From: an uncultured Thermoleophilia bacterium
Lineage (GTDB): Bacteria; Actinomycetota; Thermoleophilia; UBA2241
DNA length: 5,029 nucleotides
Direction: 5' to 3'
Assembly (NCBI GenBank): GCA_903921965.1
Contig: CAIXSE010000623.1
Span: 1-5,029 of the forward strand
A program made the position numbers and the translations under genes. Positions 4,958-5,029 of the stretch are shown piece by piece (positions within the stretch are counted from its first letter, which is position 1; every line of letters starts with the position of its first letter). The notes below the pieces were generated by a model. It was given only the letters and a program-made list of their open reading frames with translations. It ran no database searches and was not told where the DNA came from.

Positions 4958-5029
4958 GGGCCGTTAGCTTAGTTGGTAGAGCAGGGGACTCTTAATCCCA
5001 AGGTCGAAGGTTCGAATCCTTCACGGCCC
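4958..5029 (+). tRNA. tRNA-Lys, anticodon CTT (3' discriminator beyond window)
   Basis: All 72 bases up to position 72 fold as a tRNA. The acceptor stem is GGGCCGT (4958-4964) with ACGGCCC (5023-5029). The D stem is GCTT with GAGC (4967-4970, 4979-4982). The anticodon arm is GGGGA (4984-4988), loop CTCTTAA (4989-4995) and TCCCA (4996-5000). The variable loop is AGGTC. The T arm is GAAGG - TTCGAAT - CCTTC (5006-5022). The anticodon CTT (4991-4993) reads AAG, the dominant Lys codon in the neighbouring genes. The sequence closely resembles E. coli tRNA-Lys. The first anticodon-stem pair (27-43) is a G-A mismatch, leaving four good pairs. The window ends before base 73, so an encoded CCA cannot be judged. 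It has its own promoter and stands apart from the operon. Confidence 0.97.

Noticed and set aside
4958..5029. tRNA-Lys as an integration (att) site for a mobile element
   Set aside because: No integrase gene and no direct repeat of the tRNA 3' end lie in the window, and the 3' flank is not visible.

Overview
The window is a compact, very GC-rich bacterial segment, about 70% G+C by eye. All genes lie on the + strand. It carries a DNA-replication and mRNA-maturation operon, a terminator-like hairpin, and then a separately promoted tRNA gene. The order topA - tmk - holB is typical of Actinobacteria. The following ricT/PSP1-family gene is a Firmicutes, Coriobacteriia and deep-actinobacterial trait. 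My best guess is therefore a deep-branching actinobacterium (Coriobacteriia-like or Thermoleophilia-like). This is inferred from gene order and composition, not from a phylogenetic marker.

Layout. Positions 1-1924 hold the 3' 640 codons of a type IA DNA topoisomerase (topA), whose 5' end lies outside the window. A 55-nt gap follows, then thymidylate kinase (tmk, 1980-2645). The DNA polymerase III delta' clamp-loader subunit (holB, 2652-3782) begins 6 nt later. ricT (3775-4587) overlaps the end of holB by 8 nt. A 77-residue heavy-metal-associated (HMA, CopZ-like) protein (4590-4823) starts 2 nt after ricT. The region 4824-4957 contains GC-rich hairpins, including a terminator-like one, and a good sigma70-type promoter. 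tRNA-Lys(CTT) runs from 4958 to the window edge, lacking only its discriminator base.

How they work together. TopA relaxes negative supercoils, Tmk supplies dTDP for dTTP synthesis, and HolB is part of the clamp loader, so the first three genes serve chromosome replication. RicT belongs to a family that carries Fe-S clusters and, in Bacillus, controls RNase Y-dependent mRNA processing. The small HMA protein is an unexpected, tightly coupled metal-binding passenger. The tiny gaps, the overlap and the good Shine-Dalgarno sites argue for one polycistronic, translationally coupled unit from tmk to the HMA gene, probably including topA.

The points most worth a second look are four. The topoisomerase has archaeal-style motifs and carries a low-complexity insert in its Toprim domain and a loop in its first zinc finger. 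The HMA gene is coupled to a cysteine-rich RicT with one extra cysteine. A perfect 8-bp inverted repeat frames the -10 box of the tRNA promoter. That promoter's -35 box overlaps the T-run of the upstream terminator-like hairpin. I see no mobile element, CRISPR array or clear anti-phage system.
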